Source: Parus major
Lineage: Eukaryota > Chordata > Aves > Passeriformes > Paridae
Assembly: GCF_001522545.3 (NCBI RefSeq)
Contig: NC_031769.1
Span: 22,219,419 to 22,283,418 of the forward strand
DNA length: 64,000 nt
Direction: 5' to 3'
Below, piece after piece: positions 52,601 through 64,000 of the stretch. The position numbers and the translations under genes were made by a program. Position 1 is the first letter of the stretch. Each line of letters opens with the position of its first letter. The notes below the pieces were generated by a model. It did not search any database and was not told the DNA's origin. It saw only the letters and a list, made by a program, of their open reading frames with translations.

Positions 52601-53404
52601 TTGTGCTTGTTTTGTTTTGTTTCTTAATGATTGGATATTGGTCTTTAGTTATTCTATATGCTGATATAAATCAAGATTGGCTAATCAAATATGTTTGCAT
52701 GCAGATTATCATACTTAATAAACTCCAGCATCGAGTCCCTAAATAGCTGACAATAATCAGGTGGGAGGTGGGTTCCACCTTCTGTGTGGGACTTTCCCAG
52801 AAGGATTTACTCTTTCATGCCATGTTTCTTATTCTCTGAAAAGAGCTACTAGCAATCTAATATTCTGACACCTCCAGGAGCAATGGGGACCTTTAATCTG
52901 ATCATAGCACATTTGATTTTATATATTCTTTAGTTAAAAAGTCTTTTGCTTTCTGAGTTGAAAAATAAATAGTTAAACTTGTTATTACATATTTTCTGAT
53001 AAAAGATTTACATAGCTTTCAATGCACTGGGAACATCATCAGGCCATGTGTGTTGAGAACAAATCATTTATGTGTGTAAACTAGCATGTGACACAGTAAA
53101 AGCACTTCTGAAGCCGTGAGAGAAACTGGCCAAGTCACTAGTAGGGCCCTTGGCCTGCTTCATCTCTGAGATGATCAACCTGCTGCTGGGGTTTATTTCT
53201 CAGGGAATTTCTTGTTTGTGAATCTTCCCTGCAGCTGCCTTTCCCTTTCATCTCTTCTGTTAGACCTGCAACAGAAGGGAGCTGCATGAAGTGGGTGAAT
53301 GTGAAGTTTGAAGACCTGTTTGGTCTCTGTTTTGGATTGTGCAGTTATTGTAAGTGCAAGGAACTTCTGTGTAATCACATCTTTTAATTAGATGCCATTC
53401 TTTT

Positions 53405-53497
53405 TAGTATGTATAATGTACTATTATACATAGTATAATATAGTATAAAATAGTATAATGTACTATTTTAGTATATTATAGTATTATAGTTTAGTAC
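53405..53497. repeat. AT-rich TAGTATA repeat block with a dyad
   Basis: About 90 bases are made of variants of TAGTATA and TATAATGTACTATT. Within it, TATGTATAAT (53408-53417) and ATTATACATA (53423-53432) form a perfect 10-base inverted repeat around a 5-base centre. A partly similar unit (AGTATAATGTACTATTTTAG) recurs at about 53452-53471. It is probably low-complexity DNA; no function is evident. Confidence 0.85.
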
Positions 53498-53682
53498 CTT
53501 TTTCTCTGTGCTATGGCTCCAATACAGGATGTATAAACTATGCAGGCACCTGCCTACTTTAGGTAGCTACATAGCAGGCACACAAATACAAAGTACAATT
53601 TCAAAGTATGGAACAATGGGTCTATAGAAGTATTGTTAGCTTAAGTATCACTAGCAAGGATAGGAAAACTTGATGGTTGATA

Positions 53683-53710
53683 ATTTTCTAAATTAGAAAA
53701 TTTAGAAAAT
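53683..53710. repeat. Inverted repeat, 12-bp arms, 4-base loop
   Basis: ATTTTCTAAATT at 53683-53694 is perfectly complementary to AATTTAGAAAAT at 53699-53710, with AGAA between. The arms are AT-rich, so chance is plausible. There is no T run after it that would suggest a Pol III terminator. Confidence 0.9.
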
Positions 53711-54393
53711 ACTTGAATAGATGCTTCCCCTCCCTCCCAATCCCTGCTCCTATTTTTGGTAATTTTAGTCTTTTACAAAAATCTTCAAGCGGCAGTAACA
53801 CTACCAACAAATTCTAGTGTTGCAAGGTGAGTGACAAGGAGCATCCAGAACTTAGTACTTTAATGCTTGTTTCTACAGTATGAGTTACTCTTTCTCATCT
53901 GTGGGAATGTGGAGAGGAAAAACAGCATGACATCTTTATGAAAATGTCTTTAATTTAGTCTCTCAAATAACACTGACCCTGAAGCTTTTCTTGACTGCTT
54001 TTTGTTGTCTTTGGGGATCTCTGGATGAGTAAGGATCTGCAGGAGGTCTGTATTATGGTGAAAGTCCTGCCTTAAGCTTTTAGATTTTTTTCAATATAAA
54101 GTCCTCTGATGCAGTAAAAGAATTAAGTCAGTGTGATTCAACCATGCATCCTTCTAGATACATAGAATGATTAATAATAGATAGCAGGAGCAAAGAGACT
54201 TGAGGATTAAAATAAAGGGAATTATACTCAATGGAGTTGCAGTTTAAAACTGCAGCTGAGTATTAGAGACAATGTTCCCATGCATTTCCATATAGATTTT
54301 TCTGTGGAGAGCATGACAGGACTATGTCATGAGGGACAAGGTTATTCCTGTATAGCTTACTGTTAAAATTGCTAAAGCTATGTTGACAAGTTG

Positions 54394-54423
54394 AAAAAAA
54401 AAAGTAGGTTTTTTTTTTTTTTT
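54394..54423. repeat. A10 / T15 run pair around GTAGG
   Basis: Ten A bases (54394-54403) and fifteen T bases (54409-54423) flank a 5-base GTAGG centre, so a transcript could fold back on itself here. The simplest reading is two adjacent homopolymers, possibly the meeting point of two retroposon tails; no element bodies are recognisable. Confidence 0.9.
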
Positions 54424-54788
54424 CCTTCACAGTAAGAATCCTACAAGGGTTTCTTTATAATATACTGTATAAAATTCATATGAAAAGTTGAATAGCATAA
54501 AAGATTGCTTGCATGGATAACTGTGATGTTTTTCCCGTGTAAATGTTCCACAGAGTATCAGTTCTTGAAGATGCTGATATAAGGAGTTGTCTCAGAGCCC
54601 AAAGAGCTGGTGTTATATTGTTGGTGAAGCCTGACAAAATGGTTAACAAATTTCCTCTGAGAGTGCCTCCAGTTATATGGGCTGGCTCCCTTTGGCTGCC
54701 TGGCTTTCAGTGAGCTATTTAGGGAGCCTTGTAGGAAGGAGCAGCCCGGTCACCCGTGAGGCAGCTGGCCCGACACAGCTCCTTTCTG

Positions 54789-54819
54789 CAGCCCTTCTGC
54801 AGGCTCTACAGAAGGGCTG
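54789..54819. repeat. Inverted repeat, 11-bp GC-rich arms, 9-base loop
   Basis: CAGCCCTTCTG (54789-54799) pairs perfectly with CAGAAGGGCTG (54809-54819). It sits in a locally GC-richer patch (about 54,680-54,850) with several CpGs, unlike the surrounding intron. The stem is too short for a typical microRNA precursor. Confidence 0.9.
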
Positions 54820-54992
54820 GAAGCTGTCTGGGTACCACAGGCTGCTGCTGCTAAGGAAAAGCAGTTTACCCCAAACATAGGTCCACAGACCCCTCTAACA
54901 CCCTGTCTGAGGTGAACCTGGAAAAAAAAGACATTTCTTTCACATATTCCTATGAGAGGTTGCTGTTAGTCCAGGTGCAGCCTGTTCCTTTC

Positions 54993-55030
54993 TGATTATT
55001 ATCTTTGAAATTGATTATTACCTTTGAAAT
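54993..55030. repeat. 19-bp tandem duplication
   Basis: TGATTATTATCTTTGAAAT (54993-55011) is followed directly by a second copy (55012-55030) with one T-to-C difference. It is a recent-looking local duplication inside the intron. Confidence 0.92.
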
Positions 55031-56785
55031 CTGAAGAATTGGCTCTTTTTCCCCTCAGGAAGATAGTAATGGCTTTCTCTGAGGACAGTAGTTGTATTAA
55101 ATATCAAGAAAGGAAGATGACTTCAGTGACAATGTTGTGAGGAAATTGAAAAAAAAGGAAGTGGGAGCCTGGAAAGTGAACCCCAAACTGCTTAAACCTG
55201 AGTCAGCTTGCAGCTCTTTATAAAGTACAGTTATTTTTGCATTGAGCTGCAAATTCCTCATTTTCCATGGAGACCAGAAGCTGCCATTGCTGTTTAGAGT
55301 GGCAGCTGGGGCTGGAGCAGCAGAGCAGAGCAGACTGTGTGTGTTTGTCCTGGAATAGCCTCGATGGGCTATTACTGAGTCAGGGTAAAAAGCCCTTGCT
55401 ATCCACATTTCCTGGATCCAGAGAAAGTAAGGCCAGAGCATAGGAGCAGAGCTAATTGGTAGCTATGGCACCTTCAAATATTTTTTTCTTGGGGGAAAGA
55501 AAAATGTTGTAGGCTGCAAAAGCTGTGGGCAGTGTGGACCCAGAGATCTGTGGCAGGCTACCATATCATTTATTTTGCTTTTTCGAGGATGATAGGCTTT
55601 CCCTCCACCTCCAGACCTTCCTCCTCAGTTTCTAATGGTTTCACTGGCTGCTGTCAGGGAATAGCCAAAACTGCATTCTTCCCTTTCCCTCCCAGGAGCA
55701 AGGGGTTCATATGCTGTGCATGTGACCTTCTCTTGTGATGCCCAGACCTGTGGTGAAATGGGAGGGAGATGGGGAGGTGGCAGAAAATTTCAAACAACAG
55801 CAGTGCAAAGGAGTAGATCTGATTTCTGGCATTTGGGCTAAAGAATTGTTTCAGAGGTGAAGATGCAGGAGAAGGTGTGGTGTAGTGCTGCTGGAAATGT
55901 TTCTTTTTTCTCCTATTTATTTGGTTTGTTGTTCTCATCATGGATCTCCATCTAATTTGCCTCATAGATCTGATGGTTTTCTTGAGGTACCAGTTAAATC
56001 TATACAAAAATTACCATGTGAGAGTCAGTGCAGGAAGAATCTCTTATGGGCAGAAATTTGGTTTCATAATCTATGAAGAAAGAATAGATTTGACATGGGT
56101 TTACTGTCTGGAGACAGCAATTGCAAAAACTCTAGGGAGGTTCTGTATTCAACTAAGACTTTAACTTCTCTCTGCCAATTGTTAATACAAAGTAGAACCA
56201 CTTACTGTATTTTTGTCCATGCCAGTCTTCATTGATTGCTTTTTAACAATTGAAATTAAAATTCTTTTAAATGTGATGCTTTTCAGCTTTTACTAAAGCA
56301 GATGTTGTAACTTAAGCTCTTCCCACTGAGAAGCACTGTGTAGGATTATTGACTGAAAAGGAGAATGTTTTATTTTTTAAAAAGCATGGAGGACCTGGAG
56401 ATTGGTGTGATTCACTAAATGGGTCCCCTGTTAAATGCATCTCAGATTACTTCGGGTTCAATGCAATTCTCTCTTGTTACAAGTGAGAGTTATATCAAGC
56501 CTTTAAATAGGAGGAAAGCATCTTAATTATCCATTAAGGGTAATAAAGGAAGTTGGTTATGACACCATTAAAACAGCTGCCATGAAAAATCTGTTTCAGT
56601 ATTTTGTGCTTAAGAAGAACATGGGATTTGAATGTCATCTGTACTGCAGCTAGCTCAGTGCTGTGTTATTATGATAATCATGATTTTTTTTTCCTTGTAT
56701 TGCCCACTTAAATGTGAATTAGACTGTTATGTGACAATGGCACAAAAGACATGGAAAACTCTGATCAGCTGTCTGTACAAAAAAG

Positions 56786-56843
56786 ATCCATCCATCCATC
56801 CATCCATCCATCCATCCATCCATCCATCCATCCATCCATCCAT
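56786..56843. repeat. (ATCC)n microsatellite, 14.5 perfect units
   Basis: The run is 58 uninterrupted bases of the ATCC/CATC tetranucleotide. Because it has no interruptions it is likely to vary in length between individuals. Its translation in one frame gives an Ile-His-Pro-Ser repeat inside a chance open frame; there is no evidence that it is expressed. Confidence 0.97.
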
Positions 56844-57874
56844 ATCTGTAGATGTATTTAAAAATATATTGTTTTATTTGTAAAAAGCCTTATTCAGTCA
56901 TGTGATGATGTTCTCTCAGTTTTACGTGAGAGCATTTTCTCTTCCTACACCTCTCCATACCCTTTTGATTATGATTTTGATTTTGATTATCATAGTTATA
57001 AGCTCCTGTATTTAAAATATCAAACTTTCATTTAAACTTTATTGTTTTGAAGCTTCTTTGCTTGTTTCTGTTACAGTAGTTACAAGGAAAAAATACTATA
57101 GAAAAAAATGTACTGCTCATGGTAAAGCTTTTGAATACAGGTCTCCAAGTAGCTCTTTTCTACTGTCTTTTCTATCTTGGTCTGATTATGATTTTGTTTT
57201 ATGATTCCTTATTTAAGAGAACATACTGTATTATATAGTGAAAAAATTATGCCAAGTTTTAAAATTATTTTAATGTCGTTAGTGTGTTAATAGTTATGCA
57301 GATTTATTTTAAGAGGAAATAATCAGCTAGGTAGATATTAAAGGTTAACTGGGAAAGGTGTGGATTAAAGAAGAAAAAAATTAGCCATCAGTCAGAATAA
57401 AAATATTGATATGCAAAGAAAAAGATTAATGTGAACAGAACTGGCAGTTCATTAAGAGAAATGTGCCTTTAACACAGTCTGAAATAATTCCATAATCGAG
57501 ATTGCATTTTAAAGAAATGATAGCTCTGTAATTTATACCATCATTTGTTTTGTCCCAGACAGTTTAAAACCTTACTTTTCTGCAACACAGTCACATTTTA
57601 TCTAGGTAATTCTTAATAATTTATGCATTAATTTTTTCATTCCTTCTGAAAGACACAGTGCTGGTTGTATTAATATATTCATAGATGCATAATTTGTCCT
57701 GATATAAATTAAAATCATGCTTGCAGGGCTACCTGCATTAAGATGAGAGTTTCCCCTGCATCAGTTAGCCTTGATAGCTAGAAGTGATCAGGCAGTGCTT
57801 GTCTTAGCAAGCACTTCTCCAGCAACTTCCATTTCCAAAAACTATACAAATAAATGATAACTCCAAGTAGTTAC

Positions 57875-57936
57875 CTTCATGTATATTACAAATAACCATA
57901 CTTTTACTTTTACTTCATGTATATTACAACAACCAT
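57875..57936. repeat. 17-bp direct repeat, 38-bp period
   Basis: CTTCATGTATATTACAA occurs at 57875-57891 and 57913-57929. Each copy is followed by a similar AACCAT-containing tail, and TTTTAC units lie between. It is a small imperfect tandem duplication. Confidence 0.9.
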
Positions 57937-60900
57937 GCTTGACCTTTTTGTCTTATAATTTGAAAGACCCAAAGTTAAAAAACTTAAAAGCAGGAGAATC
58001 AGGAATCAGCAGCTCTGTCTGGATGATGTGGGAACATTAACAAAGGCTTTGCATGGGGAGAAAATGATGCTGAGTGACTTCTGATTTACATGGTAGGGAG
58101 AATGGCAGGTTAGAGCTTCACCTTGTTAAAGGTCCTTAAGCTCTTCTCCAAGGTCAGTTGTACCACCTTGGCCTTTTCTGGCTCATAATATGTCAAATTG
58201 TATAGCAATTTTTTTTGTGTGGTCATTTGAAATAAAGAAGGAGGAGATTTTCAGATGTAATCTCTTTTATTCCCACCCACAGCCATGAATATATTCATAT
58301 CCTTCTTATTGCAGCAATTTTTAAGTCACTTGGGCATCAAATTTACTTCCTTTTGTGACTATATTTGCTTTTAACCATATGTCATTGCAATGTTTTTAAG
58401 TTACTTTAAGTTATTTCTGGACTCGTCTGGCAGGCTGGAAATTTGGTTCAGCTCTGACCTGTCTGTAGACCTTAGGAAAAAATAAATCAAAAAAAGGCAG
58501 GGGGAGGGATAAGAAAAAAGGCAGCAGATCACTAAAATGTACTTTATAAACACGAATGCCTGTTGCTAGCTTCTTGAAATTTTGCCAGTTCTTTGCCCAT
58601 TTGTCTTACATTGCTCAGGATTACCACCAGTTTTGCTACACAGGTTGTAGGCTGTGATACTAAACGAGACACGCTTATGTGTACTAACACTCAGTTCACA
58701 CATGCAAACTTGATAGAGTAAATGGTTTAAATTAAGCATGGGATGCTTCAATAACAGTATGGCAGCAGTAGTTTGTCGGTGGTAAAAGTCTTAATAGGGA
58801 TCCTTTGCTTGCAATCTACAAGTAATTTTTATTGAGCACTGAGTTCAGAAGTACATCCGTTGTCCCCAGGTTGAATAAATAAATTTTCACTTGCTTTATT
58901 AGTTACAATAGAGAGTTTTGCAGTTCTACTGACTTGGTAAGCTTATATCTGTACATAAAGGACTAGATTGGGTTGTATAGCTCCAGCTTTGCCATTCTGG
59001 CAGTGGCATTTTAGTGTTCATTATCACTTCAGAGAAAAATGCTGCATTAGGAGCAGTTGAGTTTTAACTACACATTTCCAGAATTGTGCTGTTAAAGAAT
59101 AGCCTTAATGCCCTTCTAATGTAACTTTTTTAAAAATGAAATTGTCTGCTTTAATTTCTTCTTTTTCTTTGACAAAATTGTATTAAGAACTGAATAGATG
59201 TCTCTGCAGGAATATGGATGCCTTATTACTGATGCAAAGTCAAATAATAATTTAGACCTAAGCATATTGGAATGTCTCTCACATATAAGTTTTCTTATAA
59301 GATTTGTGGTTCAGATAATTTAAGATGACACATACATTAAATGAGTTTTGAGGAGTAATTCAATTGAACAGGTGAGTCTGAGACTCAAGAGATTTCTGTT
59401 GTTAGATGTTGCTTTATAATACTGCTTTACAGAAGCAACAGTGCTTATACAGATTTTGTTATTGGCTTCACTCTTGAAAGCAAAGTGGAAACAATTTTGA
59501 AAATTAGTGAAATCTTCAGGTTATTTTGTAGTTATTTTGTTCTTTGTATTTAAAAAAGCTTTTATATAATTGAGATTTTTTTTCCAGTTTTGTTAGTTTT
59601 GCACCAGTGTTTGTTTTCAGATCATTTTTCTCTGATTTAAGCCTGTGCAGTCAAATGTGGCTTTAGATGCTGTGTTACCTAGTATGTGAATGTATGTACC
59701 AGTGTGATAACACATGCAAAATGTACTGGAGTTCTTTGGTAGAGCTCCAAGACAGTGTTTTACCTACTAAGGGAATGTGTAAGTTATGAGATAACACATT
59801 GTAGCAATGACAAAAGTCAGCTAAATACTTGTTTTATCTATAAATAGTCTGGCTCGGGTACTGGAAGCAGCTGGGATTAAACTCCATGAGCTCTAGAGAA
59901 GAGTTTGTGCCAGGCAGGGCAGCTGTGGTTCAGGAGCTGAGGGTGGATGGAATGAGGGGCCAAATGCAGCTGCACTCTGCAGTGTAGAGATGTGTGCTCA
60001 GGTGACACACAGGATGTGTGCTTGGCTGGGACAGGAGGCACGTCAAACCCACTTGCATTGGCTCTGCAGTATAGGGGTGAGGATCTGGTGGATACTAGAC
60101 ATGGAATTTTGTCATTTATATGTAAACCAGACCTTGCATTGTAAGAGTTGGTGGTCTCAGCACCCATGGAGTGACAGTTTTTCAAATTCACAGATTCCAC
60201 TCGTGCAGGATAATGTCAAATGGCAGAGTTGTTTGATTTGTAAACAAAATACTTGTTAGAATACTCTGCTTTTCAAAAATATTGTTTGTCTATAGATCTT
60301 AATATTGTTCAAATACTTGTTTTTCCACATAGCCCTATTCTCATTAAACTACTTATCCTAGACAAGTTCAAGTAAATTTGCAGCTACTAGATTAGACTTT
60401 CAATAGCTGACCATGACTTGAGATATGCTCTTCATCAAAGTTGTCCAAATGTTTGACATCTAGATAAGACATGATAGATTAGCAAAACTGACCCCACTGG
60501 AAAAAATCGCTTCACAGAGTAAAATCCCAGTAGCTTTGCCTTTTGTCCAGCACTGCACAGGTTCACTTCAGTGTTGTATGGTCAGTTAAGAAAAAAAACT
60601 ACCTGAGGGTAAACAACTGGGATTAGATGTTTGAACGTAAAAGTGTCAGTGAAACTTAGCTTTTGTGTTTCTGTGTGGATGACTCTGAATCACTGCAGTA
60701 GCACCAAAGTGTGCTTATTAAACAGTTCTTCAGCTGTCAGGTTTCATACAACATGAAACTAGGAGGACTTTAATGGTACTGATGCCCTGTATACAGTTGA
60801 GTTGCATCTGGTGTGTGTTCAGTTCTCTTTGCACCTGGGTAGAGAGGGAGGCAGTTTGTCTGTGTGATGAATTTCTAAAAAAAGTAAGGAGAGCAAGCAT

Positions 60901-63900
60901 ATTTATTTCTTTACTGCTGTGTTGTATTTAACCTGTCTCATGGCATGCGTCAAGTACCTATCAAATGATAAGTTATCCAGTTACCAGCTGAAAAGGATTG
61001 GTTCATTTTTACTTGAATGCCAGATGGAGTCATCCAGAAATGACCCTTGCTTGTCCTGCTTTTAGTTGTAAAGGTAGAGATCACAGTAAATTATTAGTTT
61101 CAAACACAATAGCCTGCAGTAGGCTGTTAGCTTCTGTGTTTGGTGCTTGATGGGCTATTATGCTTCACCAAATGGGACATCTATAGCTCTCAATTTGTCT
61201 CCATACAGCACTGTTCTCCTGAATATCTTCTTTTATTCTTTTTTTTTTTTTTCTTTTCTAGGTTCTTTTGATTTTTTAGGGGAAAATCCTAATGGTGATG
61301 AAACACTTATACCTCAAAACTGTGTGAATGTGTTTCTGTTACCTTTATTGTCTTCGTCAAGTTCATTAGTTATGTCTTAAAATTCCACATGTTGATTATT
61401 ACTATAACACAAATAATTGGCCAGTATTGACTAGGTTCATTCATTCATAGCTGCTTCCTCGTTTTCTCTCTTTTCTCAAGGAATATTAAAATATCCTGAG
61501 ATGTATTAGCTCTCATTTTCAGTGAAGAATTATTTTGTGCCTGTTTGTCCTTTCTAGAACTTCCTCCCTGAACTCTGCAGATCTTTCCAATTTAAAACCA
61601 TCTGTTCAGCAATTGTTAACTCTTTGCTTCAAATCTAATAACTTCACTGTGAAATGAGTAATTCTGACATTTTCACTTACAGCCTTATTAGCACAGTGGT
61701 GTGTTCCTGCTGGGGCATTTATATCATATATCTATATGTATATAGTATCTCATGTAGAGAGTATCATCTTCTCATAGGCTTTTTTATGAAACAACAAATC
61801 GTTATGTAAAAATCCAGAATCTGGAAAGCAGGTCTTAAATCAATCACCTGTTAAGGGTATTGTGGGCATGTATACCATGTCCATAAGGAATCCAGGTCTC
61901 TTCTGTAATGCAGAAGTTCTCTTTGATGTGAAATTGCTTACTGTCCTTGTGTCCTGATAGCTTTTACATCTATGTGACTGTTCATAATGTTGATGTAGTT
62001 TGCTTCCTTTTTTTTTTTCCTGCCCACACTGTTACTTTTCTACTTCCAGACTGGTAGAGGCACTTTGAACACATTCATGCTGACCCAGAGTGCCATGGGG
62101 GTAGATACATTTTTTCTGGTGTCAAAAGTGGAGTGTATATTTCTTTAGTATTTCTGTACCACTTTTTGCACAGTACCAAATTTTTAGTGTGGCTTTTTCC
62201 TGCTTATAGACAAGGAATTAATTTTTCAGTCATGGTACACATTCAAAATCAGTGTGCCTTTTTTCAAAATGTATCAGAAATTATTCATAAGGATTTTAAA
62301 GCAAAGAAATAAATAGCTTTATAGCTATGATGGCTTTCAAACAAATTAACCAAAGGGATCTTATACAACCAAGAGCTGAGCTCTCTCTTGTATCCTTTTT
62401 TTCTATTCCCTATGATCCTTTTGGAGGCACAGGGGACAGAGGAGAGAGGTTAAAATGAAAAAGATGATGCTGGATCTGTTGGAAATGGGCAAACACTTTT
62501 CATGAGTGCTGCAGTCATTCTTTCTGGTAGCAGGAAAAGTATTTCTGTGTCTCCTCATTCTGTAGCTTGTGTTTGTCAACTGACAGTTGAGTCCTATTCA
62601 CAGACAGGAATAATTATCGTCTGTGTTACTGTAAGTGATTGTCTGAAGACATACATGAGATAAGACTTGTGGGGAAAAATAATCTTTTATTACAACAGCT
62701 GATAACAGCTGGAAAAACCAGACAGGCTGAGAGGCACACATGCCTTTTGTCTTACTTCTCTCTGTCACTTGAAAACTGACTCTTGCACTCCAGTTTGGAA
62801 GACTAGTCATTGCTCAAGTGCATTTTGGGAATACTAATTTGAGATCCTAATTAGTCTCTCTCTGATTGTGAGTAACTTTTATAAATGAACAGTACTGTCA
62901 CCAGCTAATGGCTATATTAGGACCAGGACATAGATTATTGTAGGTAATTTATCTTGTCTGAGAGGAATTTAACTCAGATGCTCTGGTGAAGCTTCATGTT
63001 GGAGACAGATGCATTCAGAGGGACTTAAAGGCTGCAGGACACTTTTGATTGCCAAGACCTGGCTTCTGGGTTAGAGTGCTGACTGTTTCACTGAAGCAGT
63101 GACAGTGTCTTCATCCATTTTACTTTTTTATTTTTTGTTGTCACTCAAGTATTCACCGAATAAATGTGCATCTGTTGGAAAACAAGTAGCTGAGTAAATA
63201 GGTTAAGTTGACAGTTCATGATCTACAACAGAATACATTAGCAAAATTTTAATATTATTACTGACTCATATTTATAGTTCAATAAGCCATTTACCTCAAA
63301 CTAAGTAATTGTTAAATAAACAAAACAGGAAGCTAAAAAAGGAAGTGCATAAATAATCTGAATGAAAAAAAGCAACAAGAAAAACACCTTACTTTTTAGC
63401 ATGCTTGCTAGAGCCTTTTTAAATAGATCTAAATCAAAATAATAAACTGCTTTTATTACATACAATCATAAACACATTTGAGGTACAATAGAAAGTGAAA
63501 CCATGCACATGGTTGGTAAGCCTTTGTTTTTGCAGACGTGACTGGTTTTCTCATTTGCAGAATCATATTTGCTGTGAACAAAGGCTTCCTGATTGTCATA
63601 TGAAGCTTACCAGGAAGCTATCCTGCAGCTAGGGAGGTATCAAATATTAATATTTGTGCTCATGTAGCCAAAGGTGTGTGTATTGGATAGGTCTCAAGTC
63701 TGGATGTAGCTACAGCCTCTTGTAAAAGCCAAATACAATTTAAAAACTACAGTGATAAATCAGTGCAATATGTTTTGTCAATAACTGATCCTAGGTAAAG
63801 TCAGATACATCCTCTGAGTCTAAGATTCAGCCAGATGAAACAGAGACAATTTTGTTTACCAAGAAAGAAAATTTCTTCTTAAAAAGGAAGGTGTTTTTTT

Positions 63901-64000
63901 TTCTTTAAGTTCAGAGTAAGAGGCAGCAGGGGATTTTCTGTGTTAAGGACATAAAAATATACTTAGGCATAGATCATTCACTCTGTATTTTAAATACCAG

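Noticed and set aside
56632..56883. Open frame with an Ile-His-Pro-Ser repeat
   Set aside because: The repeat is just the ATCC microsatellite read in one frame; nothing else supports a protein.

Overview
The window is vertebrate nuclear DNA from inside one large gene, almost certainly CDK14 (PFTAIRE kinase 1), read on the + strand. Three short exons encode consecutive pieces of a CDK-type kinase domain: 21153-21247, 35689-35751 and 48165-48288. They total 282 coding bases, have canonical AG/GT borders, and join in frame from just after the PFTAIRE helix to the DFG motif. The peptide matches CDK14 better than its paralogue CDK15 at several positions, for example LCQYMDKHP and SYIHQRYIL. The first exon, the PFTAIRE exon and the C-terminal half of the kinase lie outside the window, so the gene extends beyond both ends.

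The only interspersed repeats recognised are CR1 LINE remnants: a short 3' end near 26.4 kb and a stacked pair at 51.6-52.6 kb. With the AT-rich, repeat-poor introns of about 12-14 kb, this points to a bird. Other sauropsids also carry CR1, so the class is an inference and the species is not determined.

Layout: 1-21152 is the 3' part of a phase-1 intron, with homopolymers and small direct repeats but no exon found. 21153-21247 is kinase exon A (beta4-beta5 and hinge). 21248-35688 is a 14.4 kb phase-0 intron with one CR1 3' end and a long pyrimidine tract. 35689-35751 is the 63-base exon B (alphaD region). 35752-48164 is a 12.4 kb phase-0 intron. 48165-48288 is exon C (alphaE, HRD catalytic loop, up to DFG). 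48289-64000 is the 5' part of the next, phase-1 intron, holding the CR1 pair, a group of inverted repeats at 53.4-54.8 kb and an (ATCC)n microsatellite.

I found no second gene, RNA gene, CpG-island promoter, CRISPR array or novel system. The open reading frames outside the exons look like chance. The items in the hunt section are modest: a frame-neutral exon, possible intronic truncation products, the stacked CR1 copies, several dyads and candidate conserved elements. All exon identities come from recognising the family by eye, not from an alignment.
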